Below are positions 25,596 to 33,293 of a stretch of 64,000 bases of DNA, piece after piece. The stretch's first letter is position 1, and the number at the start of each line of letters is the position of its first letter. The notes beneath the pieces are model-generated. The model had not been told where the DNA came from. It saw only the letters and a list, made by a program, of their open reading frames with translations, and made no database searches. The DNA is taken from the NCBI GenBank assembly GCA_023388055.1, contig JAEWGW010000025.1, positions 124,001 to 188,000 on the forward strand. The letters run 5' to 3'. Both the position numbers and the translations under genes were made by a program. The DNA comes from Bacillota bacterium (lineage in GTDB: Bacteria > Bacillota > Bacilli > Paenibacillales > NBRC-103111).

Positions 25596-26380
25596 AAAGG
25601 TGATTTCGCCTTCTTCTCCAGATTTTGTTGGATGACTCCGGCTGCATATCCTGCGCCAAAGCCGTTGTCGATATTTACCACGGTGACACCCGGGGCGCAG
25701 GAATTGAGCATCGCCAGCATGGCGGCAATGCCATTCAGGCTGGCGCCGTAGCCGATGCTGGTGGGAACGGCGATAATCGGCTTGGACACCAGTCCGCCCA
25801 CCACACTGGCCAGAGCCCCCTCCATACCTGCCGCCACCACAATGGCGTCGGCTTCACGCAGGACGCTGATCCGTTCGAACAGGCGGTGAATCCCTGCCAC
25901 GCCCACATCGTAGATGCGCTCCACCCGGCTGCCCAGCATTTCTGCAGTGATGGCAGCCTCCTCCGCTACGGGAAGATCCGAGGTGCCTGCACAGGCTACG
26001 GCTACGTAGCCGTTTTTGGAGGGAACGAAGGGCTTTTGGCGCCAGGAGATGGTGCGGCTAACCGGATCATAACGGGCGGCCGGTACCTCCTGCAGCACCA
26101 GTTCCGCCTGCTCCTGATTAACACGGGTGGCCAGCACCCGGTCCACATGCTCCATCAGCTTCACAAAAATAGCCCGAAGCTGCTCCGGTGTTTTGCCTTG
26201 ACCGAAAATAACCTCGGGAAACCCGGTCCGGCGCTCCCGGTGCACATCCAGCCGGGCGAAGCCCATGTCCGCCGTGCCGTCGGGTTCCTTGGCCTTCAGC
26301 AGCTCCTTCATGTGGACCTTGGCCTCCTCCGGATTCAAATCCCCGGTATGGACCAGCTTCAGCAACTGATCAATATCCAT
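25592..26380 (-). CDS. larB: Nickel-pincer cofactor biosynthesis protein LarB
   Basis: Catalyses the first step of nickel-pincer nucleotide synthesis: carboxylation of the pyridinium ring of nicotinic acid adenine dinucleotide at C5 with release of AMP. The C-terminal half resembles PurE (CAGTSDLPVAEEA, GVAGIHRLFE, VVAAGMEGALASVVGGLVSKP). The 262-residue length is standard. Its start overlaps the larE stop by one base (TAATG) and its stop overlaps the larC1 start, giving a tightly coupled operon. Confidence 0.93.
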   Translation of the reverse strand: MDIDQLLKLVHTGDLNPEEAKVHMKELLKAKEPDGTADMGFARLDVHRERRTGFPEVIFGQGKTPEQLRAIFVKLMEHVDRVLATRVNQEQAELVLQEVPAARYDPVSRTISWRQKPFVPSKNGYVAVACAGTSDLPVAEEAAITAEMLGSRVERIYDVGVAGIHRLFERISVLREADAIVVAAGMEGALASVVGGLVSKPIIAVPTSIGYGASLNGIAAMLAMLNSCAPGVTVVNIDNGFGAGYAAGVIQQNLEKKAKSPL

Positions 26381-27228
26381 TACTTGGCGACTTCCTTTCT
26401 TTGCTGCTTCAGGGACGGGGACAGCACCTCGTTCATGCTGCCGGTCCGGTATCCCGCCAGATCCAGCGTCACATAGGAGAAGCCCAAAGAGGTCAGCTTT
26501 TGATGGATGGCCTCCTTATGCTCCATAACCTTCATGATTTCCTCCGGAAGCACTTCAATACGGGCGATTTTATCATGATGGCGCACTCTGACCTGATAGA
26601 AGCCCAGCTCGGCCAGATAAGCCTCGGCTACATCCAGTTGGTCTATTTTGTAGCGTTCGATTTTGGTCCCGTACGGAATCCGGGAGGACAGGCAGGCGAA
26701 GGAGGGTTTATTCCAGGTTGTCAGCCCCAGCTCCTTGGACAGCTGGCGGATGTCCGCCTTGGTCATGCCGGCTTCCTGCAGGGGGCTGCGGACGCCACGT
26801 TCATTTTTGGCCTGGAGGCCGGGACGGTAGTCTCCCAGATCGTCCATATTGGATCCATCCACAATATAGCTGTAGCCCTGATCCTTGGCCAGCTGCTGCA
26901 GATGGCTAAACAGCCCTGTTTTACAATGGTAGCACCGATCCGGATTGTTGGCGACGAATTTCTCATTCTCGAATTCCTTCACCTCGGTTTTGATGAGACG
27001 CACACCCATCTCCTCCGCCAGTGCCACGGCCGCATCGAATTCACGGCTGGGGAAGGTTTCGGAAGCGGCGGTTACCGCCAACACCTGGTCTCCGATTTCC
27101 TGCTGGGCTCTCTTCAGCAGAAACGTGCTGTCCACCCCGCCGGAAAAAGCCACCAGAATGCGTCCCATATCACGCAGGATATCGCCAAGCAGGGCGTTTT
27201 TCTCCTCGATTGACAAAGCTTTTTCCAC
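26380..27228 (-). CDS. larE: ATP-dependent sacrificial sulfur transferase LarE
   Basis: Adds the two sulfur atoms of the nickel-pincer cofactor. The PP-loop (FSGGVDSTF, residues 28-36) binds ATP to adenylate the substrate carboxylate. Cys179 in SFACLSSRIPYG matches the cysteine that gives up its sulfur in the Lactobacillus enzyme, so this is the single-cysteine sacrificial type. CYHCKTGLF is also conserved. The GTG start has GGAGGG eight bases upstream. It is first in the operon; its leader carries an imperfect hairpin (aaccggctt / aagccgtt at about 27248-27275). No lactate racemase (larA) lies in the window, so the client enzyme is encoded elsewhere. Confidence 0.93.
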   Translation of the reverse strand: MEKALSIEEKNALLGDILRDMGRILVAFSGGVDSTFLLKRAQQEIGDQVLAVTAASETFPSREFDAAVALAEEMGVRLIKTEVKEFENEKFVANNPDRCYHCKTGLFSHLQQLAKDQGYSYIVDGSNMDDLGDYRPGLQAKNERGVRSPLQEAGMTKADIRQLSKELGLTTWNKPSFACLSSRIPYGTKIERYKIDQLDVAEAYLAELGFYQVRVRHHDKIARIEVLPEEIMKVMEHKEAIHQKLTSLGFSYVTLDLAGYRTGSMNEVLSPSLKQQRKEVAK

Positions 27229-27554
27229 TTTCGATTCCCTCCGATCTAATAACGGCTTCTCTCTAGAAAGCCGGTTTATGATTCTGGTTCTGGTATGATC
27301 TGTATCTAAAGCAGGTTCAGATTTCTATTTTAGCATACAATCGGTGTCATGTCTGTTGGAGCGGGGGTGTTGCAGGCAGGATTTTGGCGGGCCAAATCTG
27401 ATGCAGGTGGAAAATTCCTTTTCGTGTTATAATAAGAAAAGTCCGCCTTTTGGAAGGCTGGTTAACATATTCGTGCACAGCGGGGCTGCATCATGGGGCT
27501 TCCGGTGTGTTTGACATAGCGTAATAGCAAGAGATGGTGAAGGAGGCAGCGGTC
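27229..27554. promoter_or_regulatory. Divergent promoter region between larE and yutD
   Basis: No gene is seen here. On the plus strand TGTTATAAT (27425-27433) is a good extended -10 for yutD. On the minus strand TGCTAAAAT (within 27325-27340) could serve larE. A nickel-sensing or other riboswitch was looked for and not recognised. Confidence 0.5.
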
Positions 27555-28547
27555 TTGTATCATATCGGGGGCAATACCTATTCAGTGGTCTTGGACCATA
27601 AGAACGGATGGAACTATGAGGTTTTTCGGGACAGGTACAGCGAGGTGCTGGACCGGTATGATTTTATAGTGGGGGATTGGGGCTACAATCAGCTGCGCTT
27701 GAAGGGTTTTTTCAAGGAACCCAACAACAAGGGCAGCAAGGATGCATCCATTACGCTGCTCCATGATTATTTGAACGAATACTGCAATTTTGGATGCGCC
27801 TACTTTATTATTGAAAAGCTGGCCTCCCGTAAAAACGCTGAAGGCCGCGAGGACGGCGATGATTCCGAGGGGGATGGGGAAAAGCCGTATGAGGCGGAGC
27901 GTCCCCGGGAGTATGAGCTGAAGCCCCGGCACCAATACCAGCGCAAGCAGCAGGAGCCTGCTGAAGCCCGGCAGCGTGGTGGTCAGGAGAAGTCCACTGC
28001 TACGGTTCATGCTGTGGGGGACAGCGGGCGCAAATCCGGCAACCAAGAGGGCGGAGGCCGACGGGACGGCGAACGGGATTTCCGCAGCGGGCAAAAGAGT
28101 CCGGACAACCGCCGCGGCCAGGATGGTCCGCGCAACAACCGCGACCACGGCGGCGGTGGCAAACCCCGGGGTGAAGGCGAAGGCAGCCGCCAACGGGAGT
28201 TCGGCGGCGGCAAACCGCGCGAGCGGGAGAACAGCGGCCGCGAGGGTGAAGGCGGCAGGCAGCGGGAGCAGGACGGCCGCCGCCGTGAAAACCAGCAGGA
28301 CTCCCGCCCCCGGGAGCAGCAGAACCGCCCCAACCGGGACCAGCATTCCGGCGAGCGGAAGCAGCAGGGACAGCAGAACCAAGGGGAAAAGGGCAAGCAG
28401 CATCCTCCCCGGAACAAACCCGGTGGTGGAGGCGGCGGAAATGGCGGAAACAGCGGAAGCGGTGAGCATCAACGCAACCGCGAGAAGGACCGGGAGAAGC
28501 GCAACGACCGCGACCGGGAAAAGGGGCGGGCTGAGCCCTTGGTATAA
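27555..28547 (+). CDS. yutD: YutD-family protein with long Arg/Gly-rich disordered tail
   Basis: Residues 1-95 match the YutD family (DUF1027) of Firmicutes: DHKNGWNYEVFRDRYSEVL, FIVGDWGYNQLRLKGFF and LNEYCNFGCAYFIIEK. The role of YutD is not well defined. Bacillus members are about 100 residues long; this one continues for about 235 more residues made almost only of Arg, Gly, Gln, Asn, Glu and Lys, without aromatic residues or predicted fold. Such RG/RGG-like tails usually bind RNA or drive condensation. I chose TTG 27555 because AAGGAGG lies eight bases upstream; ATG 27534 would overlap that site. Codon use stays G+C-rich through the tail, with no sign of frameshift. Confidence 0.75.
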   Translation: MYHIGGNTYSVVLDHKNGWNYEVFRDRYSEVLDRYDFIVGDWGYNQLRLKGFFKEPNNKGSKDASITLLHDYLNEYCNFGCAYFIIEKLASRKNAEGREDGDDSEGDGEKPYEAERPREYELKPRHQYQRKQQEPAEARQRGGQEKSTATVHAVGDSGRKSGNQEGGGRRDGERDFRSGQKSPDNRRGQDGPRNNRDHGGGGKPRGEGEGSRQREFGGGKPRERENSGREGEGGRQREQDGRRRENQQDSRPREQQNRPNRDQHSGERKQQGQQNQGEKGKQHPPRNKPGGGGGGNGGNSGSGEHQRNREKDREKRNDRDREKGRAEPLV

Positions 28548-28603
28548 CGGTTAGCTTCGTCTCATCTATCCGGTGCCGTGTCATTGCCCGGGAAATGTAC
28601 AGA

Positions 28604-28650
28604 AGCCCAAGACAGAAGGCGGAGGAGCCTTCGGAGTCTTGGGCTTTTTG
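28604..28650 (+). terminator. Terminator after yutD
   Basis: Outer arms agcccaagac / gtcttgggct enclose an inner gaaggc/gccttc hairpin and are followed by TTTTT. Confidence 0.9.
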
Positions 28651-29020
28651 ATTTAGGCGCATGCTAGGTCGTGTTTGCAAACCCGACCTAAGCAGGGATT
28701 GACGGATGAGCAGGGAATTGTGCCTATCTTTTATCGGTAAAATGGCAATTCCGGTTGGAAGGGTGTTAGCCGCAGATGCTAACGGACTCAGGAGACCCTA
28801 TATGCCGGGAAATCACTGTTTTGTTGATCTAACGGACCCTGCAGCCGTTAATTGGTGCAACACCGCCGGTTTGGTTGTTTAGTGAAGCAAATAGCGTACC
28901 GTGTGTCCGCGAAAGTTGGAAAACCGGCTATTTTGAGAAAATAGCGGCTCCTCAGTCCGGATGGAAGTGGTGCAAGCCTACCCGAGGTTTCTCCGTACAG
29001 AAACCTGGCTGAGGAGGCCC
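28651..29020. other. Gene-free region with palindrome and CTAACGGA repeats
   Basis: No credible gene. It holds a 26-bp near-perfect palindrome at 28665-28690 (arms taggtcg / cgaccta, centre tttgcaaa) and members of the dispersed repeat: GTTAGC/GCTAAC dyad at 28765-28783, CTAACGGAC at 28779-28787, CTAACGGACC at 28829-28838 and ccgtta at 28845-28850. Confidence 0.6.
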
Positions 29021-29833
29021 CTAGTTGAAGTCATGCCCAATAAAGGCCTCCCGAACCCGGCTCCAGAAAGGGAACGGACGAAAGCGGGCGAAATGGATGG
29101 TTTCCTTGGACACCTGGCACCGGATGGAAGTAATCTGATTCTCCTGAAAGGACAGGTGGTCCAGCGTAATCAGGAACCGTCCCTCTGATTTCGGGTAGAT
29201 GTCGCAATGGTGGTGCTTGGGCAGGATCATGGAGGAGCCCAGTGTCCTGTACACCCGGTTGTTGATGGAGGAGATTTCAGCGATTTGCAGAGCCTCCAGT
29301 GAGGGGTGTAGGATGGCGCCGCCAAGGCTTTTGTTGTAGGCGGTGCTGCCGCAGGGTGTGGAGATGCAGATGCCATCCCCGCGGAAGGTTTCGAACGGCT
29401 CATCATTTATGTTCAGTTGGGCAACCAGCGTAGAGTCGATTCCTTTGATGGTGAACTCATTGAGGGCCATGAAGGAATGGATTTCCCCTGCAGCCTTGAC
29501 GACCTCCACTTCCACCAGCGGATAGGTGACCAGCCGGAGCTTGCTTGCTTGTGGAGGGGCATTCATCAGGGTAATCAGCTGGCTGATTTCGCCGGGCATC
29601 CAGTCGGCAAAAAAACCCAGATGTCCCGTATGAATCCCCACAAAGGAGGCTGTGGCCAGATTCCCGCGGAATTGGTGGAATGCCTGCAGCATGGTCCCAT
29701 CGCCCCCGATGGACACTACAAAATCCGGCTCATGTCGGCTTTCGGTCATGCCATGAGCGGCTGCCAGAAGATGAAACTCCTTCACCAGCTTGCATGACTC
29801 CTCATCGCCCCGGTTGACAACAAAGTAATTCAA
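29021..29833 (-). CDS. nadK: NAD kinase
   Basis: Phosphorylates NAD to NADP in the cytoplasm; essential in most bacteria. The family motif GGDGTMLQAF appears near residue 44, followed by GIHTGHLGFF, LNEFTIKG, the substrate-binding GDGICISTPCGSTAYNKSLGG segment and EISSINNRVYR. The length of 270 residues is normal. I chose TTG 29833 because AGGAGG lies seven bases upstream; the longer frame to 29926 runs through the repeated hairpins of the leader and is not needed. Those hairpins (29850-29956) lie immediately upstream and would be in the mRNA leader. Confidence 0.92.
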   Translation of the reverse strand: MNYFVVNRGDEESCKLVKEFHLLAAAHGMTESRHEPDFVVSIGGDGTMLQAFHQFRGNLATASFVGIHTGHLGFFADWMPGEISQLITLMNAPPQASKLRLVTYPLVEVEVVKAAGEIHSFMALNEFTIKGIDSTLVAQLNINDEPFETFRGDGICISTPCGSTAYNKSLGGAILHPSLEALQIAEISSINNRVYRTLGSSMILPKHHHCDIYPKSEGRFLITLDHLSFQENQITSIRCQVSKETIHFARFRPFPFWSRVREAFIGHDFN

Positions 29834-29849
29834 AACAGTACCTCCTAAG

Positions 29850-29956
29850 GGCTTTCCGCCAGGAAAGCCAGCATCGTAAGCATAGGCCAGGGTTTTGCCT
29901 CCAGGCAAAACCAGCATCGTAAGCATAGGCTAAGGGTTTTGCCTCCAGGCAAAGCC
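29850..29956 (-). repeat. Three covarying hairpin repeats in the nadK leader
   Basis: Three units of 41-44 bp, each a perfect or near-perfect hairpin followed by the same spacer agcatcgtaagcataggc. Hairpin A is at 29850-29869 (ggctttcc/ggaaagcc), B at 29891-29912 (ggttttgcct/aggcaaaacc) and C at 29935-29956 (ggttttgcct/aggcaaagcc). The stems change sequence but keep pairing. Unit A ends against the nadK ribosome site. Confidence 0.75.
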
Positions 29957-30065
29957 GTAAACTCATCATAAGCTTTTTGCCTCCGCCAAGCAATGCAGTT
30001 CCGTTGAAATTCCCTTCCCCAACAGAATGCCGGTGTTGCTGCAGAACAGGCTCAGCTTGCCGCAT

Positions 30066-30560
30066 ATTGACACGATGGTGTAACGGAACTCAGCGACTGT
30101 TAGCCGGCGAAAATGGTCAGCTGCAGGCGCTAACGGAACTTAAAGTGACTTAGAAGAAGATTTGAGCCCAAATTGGTTACTTGAGGAAGTCTAACGGTCG
30201 CTGAGTTCCGTTAAAATTCAAAATTGCCCGAATCCGCCGTCTAAGCGTTGTTGAGTTCCGTTAAAATTCCGGTGCGGGCTGACGCAGCCCAATTCCTGGA
30301 AAACCCCACCACTAACTAACTCACTAGTCAGCTGTCCATCCGCCCTCAGCGATCCCCCCCCACGCTCACATAACCCATGCCGCAAAGTCATACGCCTACT
30401 TAACCCCGCACGCCCACGCACCCGTTCTCTCAGATGCCACACACTCCCGCGAATCTTTTCCTCTACATGCCCTCTAGACGCCCTCTAGACGCTCCCGCGC
30501 CACCTTCTCATCTAAGACCCTCTACATGCTACCTGGCCCATGCCACGCTCCCCACGCCCG
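30066..30560. other. Gene-free region with repeat element and C-rich DNA
   Basis: The first part holds the inverted repeat listed separately plus another arm copy (gagttccgttaaaattc) near 30250-30267. From 30290 on the DNA is C-rich with a short tandem repeat (cctctagacgc, about 30470-30493). No gene with a ribosome site was found. Confidence 0.55.
30081..30213. repeat. MITE-like 133-bp inverted repeat (CTAACGGA family)
   Basis: The 23-bp arms at 30081-30103 and 30191-30213 are complementary at 22 of 23 positions (taacggaactcagcgac core). An internal ctaacggaac copy lies at 30131-30140. There is no coding capacity. It may be a non-autonomous mobile element or a structured intergenic repeat; no target-site duplication could be confirmed. 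Confidence 0.6.
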
Positions 30561-30561
30561 C

Positions 30562-30605
30562 AAAAAAACGGATGCCCTGATGATGATCCATCAGAGACAT
30601 CCGTT
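30562..30605 (-). terminator. Terminator of the glucan phosphorylase gene
   Basis: On the minus strand the arms aacggatg / catccgtt enclose an inner ctgatgg/ccatcag pairing and are followed by seven Ts, 72 bases beyond the stop codon. Confidence 0.85.
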
Positions 30606-30677
30606 CCATAGGCCGTACCAGACGGCCGTTATCAACCGCTCTACCGTCGCCAGCGTTATATCCGCAGGACCACCCGG

Positions 30678-33209
30678 CTACAGCATCGTTACTTCGTTCA
30701 TCTCGAAATCATGGGCGAAGTCCGGGCTGATGGGGCGTACCCGGAGCTGGAAGTGCGGCCCGTGGCGCAGATGCGCCGGGAGCCGGCCCTCGAACTTGTA
30801 GGTGCCGGGGGAAACAGCTTCCCCGAACAGGGAGAAGGGCGCCACCACCGGGACCCATGCGCCGTTCTCCTGCTCCTCCCAATACAGAGCCTCCACCGCT
30901 ACGTCCTTATACCAGATCTCACCCAGGTGGACGATCACGCCGATGGTTTTCATCAGACGTTTTCCCAAAGACTCGGCGAAGCTGACAGGGGGGGAGGGGT
31001 CCTCAACGCCGACGATTTTCACTGCCCACCACTTGGTGCGGATAAACTGTTTGTAATCCGCCATCCGGGTGGCCGCCGCGTAATTATCTGCGCTGAAATG
31101 TAGGGAGCGGTCCATAATTTTGGTGTAGTACAGATTGGTGTAGTCCTGCACCATCCGGTCCGTATTATACTGCGGCGCCAGTGTTTCGATGGAATGGACC
31201 ATCCGCTTAACCCATTGAACTGGAACAGCAGCCCGGTCCTTGCGGTTATAGTAAAGAGGCACAATTTTCTCCTCCAGCACGCTGTACAGCGACTCCTGGT
31301 TCTCCTTGTCCTGCGTTTCCTCGTCCGCCCGGTTGTCGGCATCGATGGACCAGCCGTTTTCCCCGTCGTATCCTTCCTGCCACCAGCCATCCAGTACGCT
31401 AAAATTCAGCACACCGTTCAAGGCGGCTTTTTCGCCGCTGGTACCGCTGGCCTCATAGGGCCGCTTCGGGTTATTGAGCCAGACATCCACCCCTTGCACC
31501 AGGTAGCGGGCCATATTCATATCGTAATTCTCCAGCAGCACAATCTTGCCGCGGAAGCGGTCCGTCTGCGACAGCTGATGAATATCGCGCAGCAGCTTCT
31601 GCCCGGGAATATCCGCGGGGTGAGCCTTCCCGGCGAAGATAAACTGCACGGGCCGTTCGGGATCATTCACCAGCCGGTCCAGCCGCTCCTGATCTCGGAA
31701 GATCAGCGTCGCCCGTTTGTACGTGGCGAAGCGCCGGGCAAAGCCGATGGTCAGCACATCCGGGCGTAAAAAGACACTTCCGCTGTCATCGGGCTGGCCG
31801 TTGCGCCGCCGCTGCTCCTCCACATTGGTTTTGGCAAACAGGATAAGACGCTCCTTCAGGCGCTGCCTGATATCCCACAGAGTTTCCTCCGGCGCATCAG
31901 TCAGGGCAGCCCATTGCTCCCGGCCGCTTTGGTGAGTCCGCCAGTTCTCCGGCAGATAACGGTCCAACAGCTCCTTCCACTCCCGGGCCATCCAGGTGCG
32001 CAGGTGAACCCCGTTGGTCACATGCCCGATGGGAATTTCCGAGGCGTTCAGATTGCCGTGGAAGCCCTTGAACATATCCCGGGAAACAGCGCCGTGCAGC
32101 TCGCTTACCCCGTTGCGCATAGTAGCAGAGTTCATGGCCAGATAGGTCATGTTGAACACATTTTTGCTGCGGTCCAATCCCAACTCGATAATGGCCTGCC
32201 GGTCGGCGTTTAAGGAAGTCAGCAGCTCGCCCAGATAATGCTCGAACATCCCCACAGGGAATGCATCATGCCCGGCGGGAACCGGCGTGTGGGTAGTGAA
32301 AATCGTGCTGGCCCGCACCATCTCCAATGCCGCGGAGAAGGGCAGCCCGCCCCGGATATGCTCCCGGATGCGTTCTAAGGACAGGAAAGCAGCGTGGCCT
32401 TCATTAATATGGTAGACATATGGATAAAGCTCCAAAGCGCGGAGGGCCAGAATTCCGCCCATACCCAAAATGATTTCCTGCTGGATCCGGGTATCCTGAT
32501 TGCCCCCATAAAGCTGGGCGGTGAGGGAGCGGTCATCATAGCTGTTGCCGTCTACATCCGCATCCAACAGATACACGGGTACGTTGCCAACCCGGACCTC
32601 CCAAACCTTCAGCCGTACGGCCCGGCCGGGCAGCTCCACGTAAACATGGACCTCCTCGTTATTCCGGATGGCCGGACGCACCGCCAATTTGTTGAAATCA
32701 TAGGTAACCTGCTCGGAAATTTGCGTGCCTTGATGATCGATTTTTTGGTTGAAATAGCCGCGTTTGTAAAGAAGGCCCACCGCCACCAGGGGAAGTCCCA
32801 AATCGCTGGCAGATTTGCAGTGGTCCCCGGCGAGTACGCCCAGGCCGCCTGAATAAATGGGCAGGGACTCATGGAAGCCGAATTCCGCGGAGAAGTAGGC
32901 AATATGCCGTCCTGCGTGCTGGGGATAGGTTTCCTGGAACCAGGCCTTGCGCCCGGTATAGGCATCCCAGGAAACAATCACTTTTTCGTAGAGGGCGGTA
33001 AACGCCTCGTCACCGGCCAATCTGGCCCAATCCTCTGGAGATGTTTCGAGCAGCATCCGAACGGGGCTGTGGTAAACTGTCTCCCATTTCACTGGATGAA
33101 TGGAGCGGAACAGCTCCTGAGCTTCTTCATTCCAGCTGAACCATAAGTTGTAGGCGAGTTCCTCCAGACGGGATAAGCGTTCGGGCAACAGAGCGGAATA
33201 TGGGGTCAT
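30678..33209 (-). CDS. glgP: Alpha-glucan (glycogen/starch/maltodextrin) phosphorylase
   Basis: Pyridoxal-phosphate enzyme that releases glucose-1-phosphate from alpha-1,4-glucans. It belongs to the shorter GT35 subgroup with an N-terminal DUF3417-like region (LEELAYNLWFSWNEEAQELF). Landmarks are IAYFSAEFGFHESLPIYSGG, YHINEGHAAF, FTTHTPVPAGHDAFP, GFARRFATYKRA and the cofactor lysine in ASGTSGEKAALNG. ATG 33209 has gagaggtgg upstream; the in-frame TTG at 33236 lacks a ribosome site. It is 843 residues long and transcribed alone; other glycogen genes are not in the window, so maltodextrin breakdown is as likely as glycogen turnover. Confidence 0.93.
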   Translation of the reverse strand: MTPYSALLPERLSRLEELAYNLWFSWNEEAQELFRSIHPVKWETVYHSPVRMLLETSPEDWARLAGDEAFTALYEKVIVSWDAYTGRKAWFQETYPQHAGRHIAYFSAEFGFHESLPIYSGGLGVLAGDHCKSASDLGLPLVAVGLLYKRGYFNQKIDHQGTQISEQVTYDFNKLAVRPAIRNNEEVHVYVELPGRAVRLKVWEVRVGNVPVYLLDADVDGNSYDDRSLTAQLYGGNQDTRIQQEIILGMGGILALRALELYPYVYHINEGHAAFLSLERIREHIRGGLPFSAALEMVRASTIFTTHTPVPAGHDAFPVGMFEHYLGELLTSLNADRQAIIELGLDRSKNVFNMTYLAMNSATMRNGVSELHGAVSRDMFKGFHGNLNASEIPIGHVTNGVHLRTWMAREWKELLDRYLPENWRTHQSGREQWAALTDAPEETLWDIRQRLKERLILFAKTNVEEQRRRNGQPDDSGSVFLRPDVLTIGFARRFATYKRATLIFRDQERLDRLVNDPERPVQFIFAGKAHPADIPGQKLLRDIHQLSQTDRFRGKIVLLENYDMNMARYLVQGVDVWLNNPKRPYEASGTSGEKAALNGVLNFSVLDGWWQEGYDGENGWSIDADNRADEETQDKENQESLYSVLEEKIVPLYYNRKDRAAVPVQWVKRMVHSIETLAPQYNTDRMVQDYTNLYYTKIMDRSLHFSADNYAAATRMADYKQFIRTKWWAVKIVGVEDPSPPVSFAESLGKRLMKTIGVIVHLGEIWYKDVAVEALYWEEQENGAWVPVVAPFSLFGEAVSPGTYKFEGRLPAHLRHGPHFQLRVRPISPDFAHDFEMNEVTML

Positions 33210-33293
33210 GATTGCCACCTCTCTTTGGTTTGTCAAACGGAAGCTTTCTCCATTTTACCACAGGGGTGGAGGAAATTTCTTCTTTAATGAATT

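Noticed and set aside
29850..29956. Tandem repeats considered as a CRISPR array
   Set aside because: Only three units, the variable part is the hairpin itself, spacers are identical, and there are no cas genes.
29802..30065. Minus-strand frame running through the nadK leader repeats
   Set aside because: The AYAYDAGF-like translation comes from the tandem hairpins; no ribosome site, and nadK has a good start downstream.
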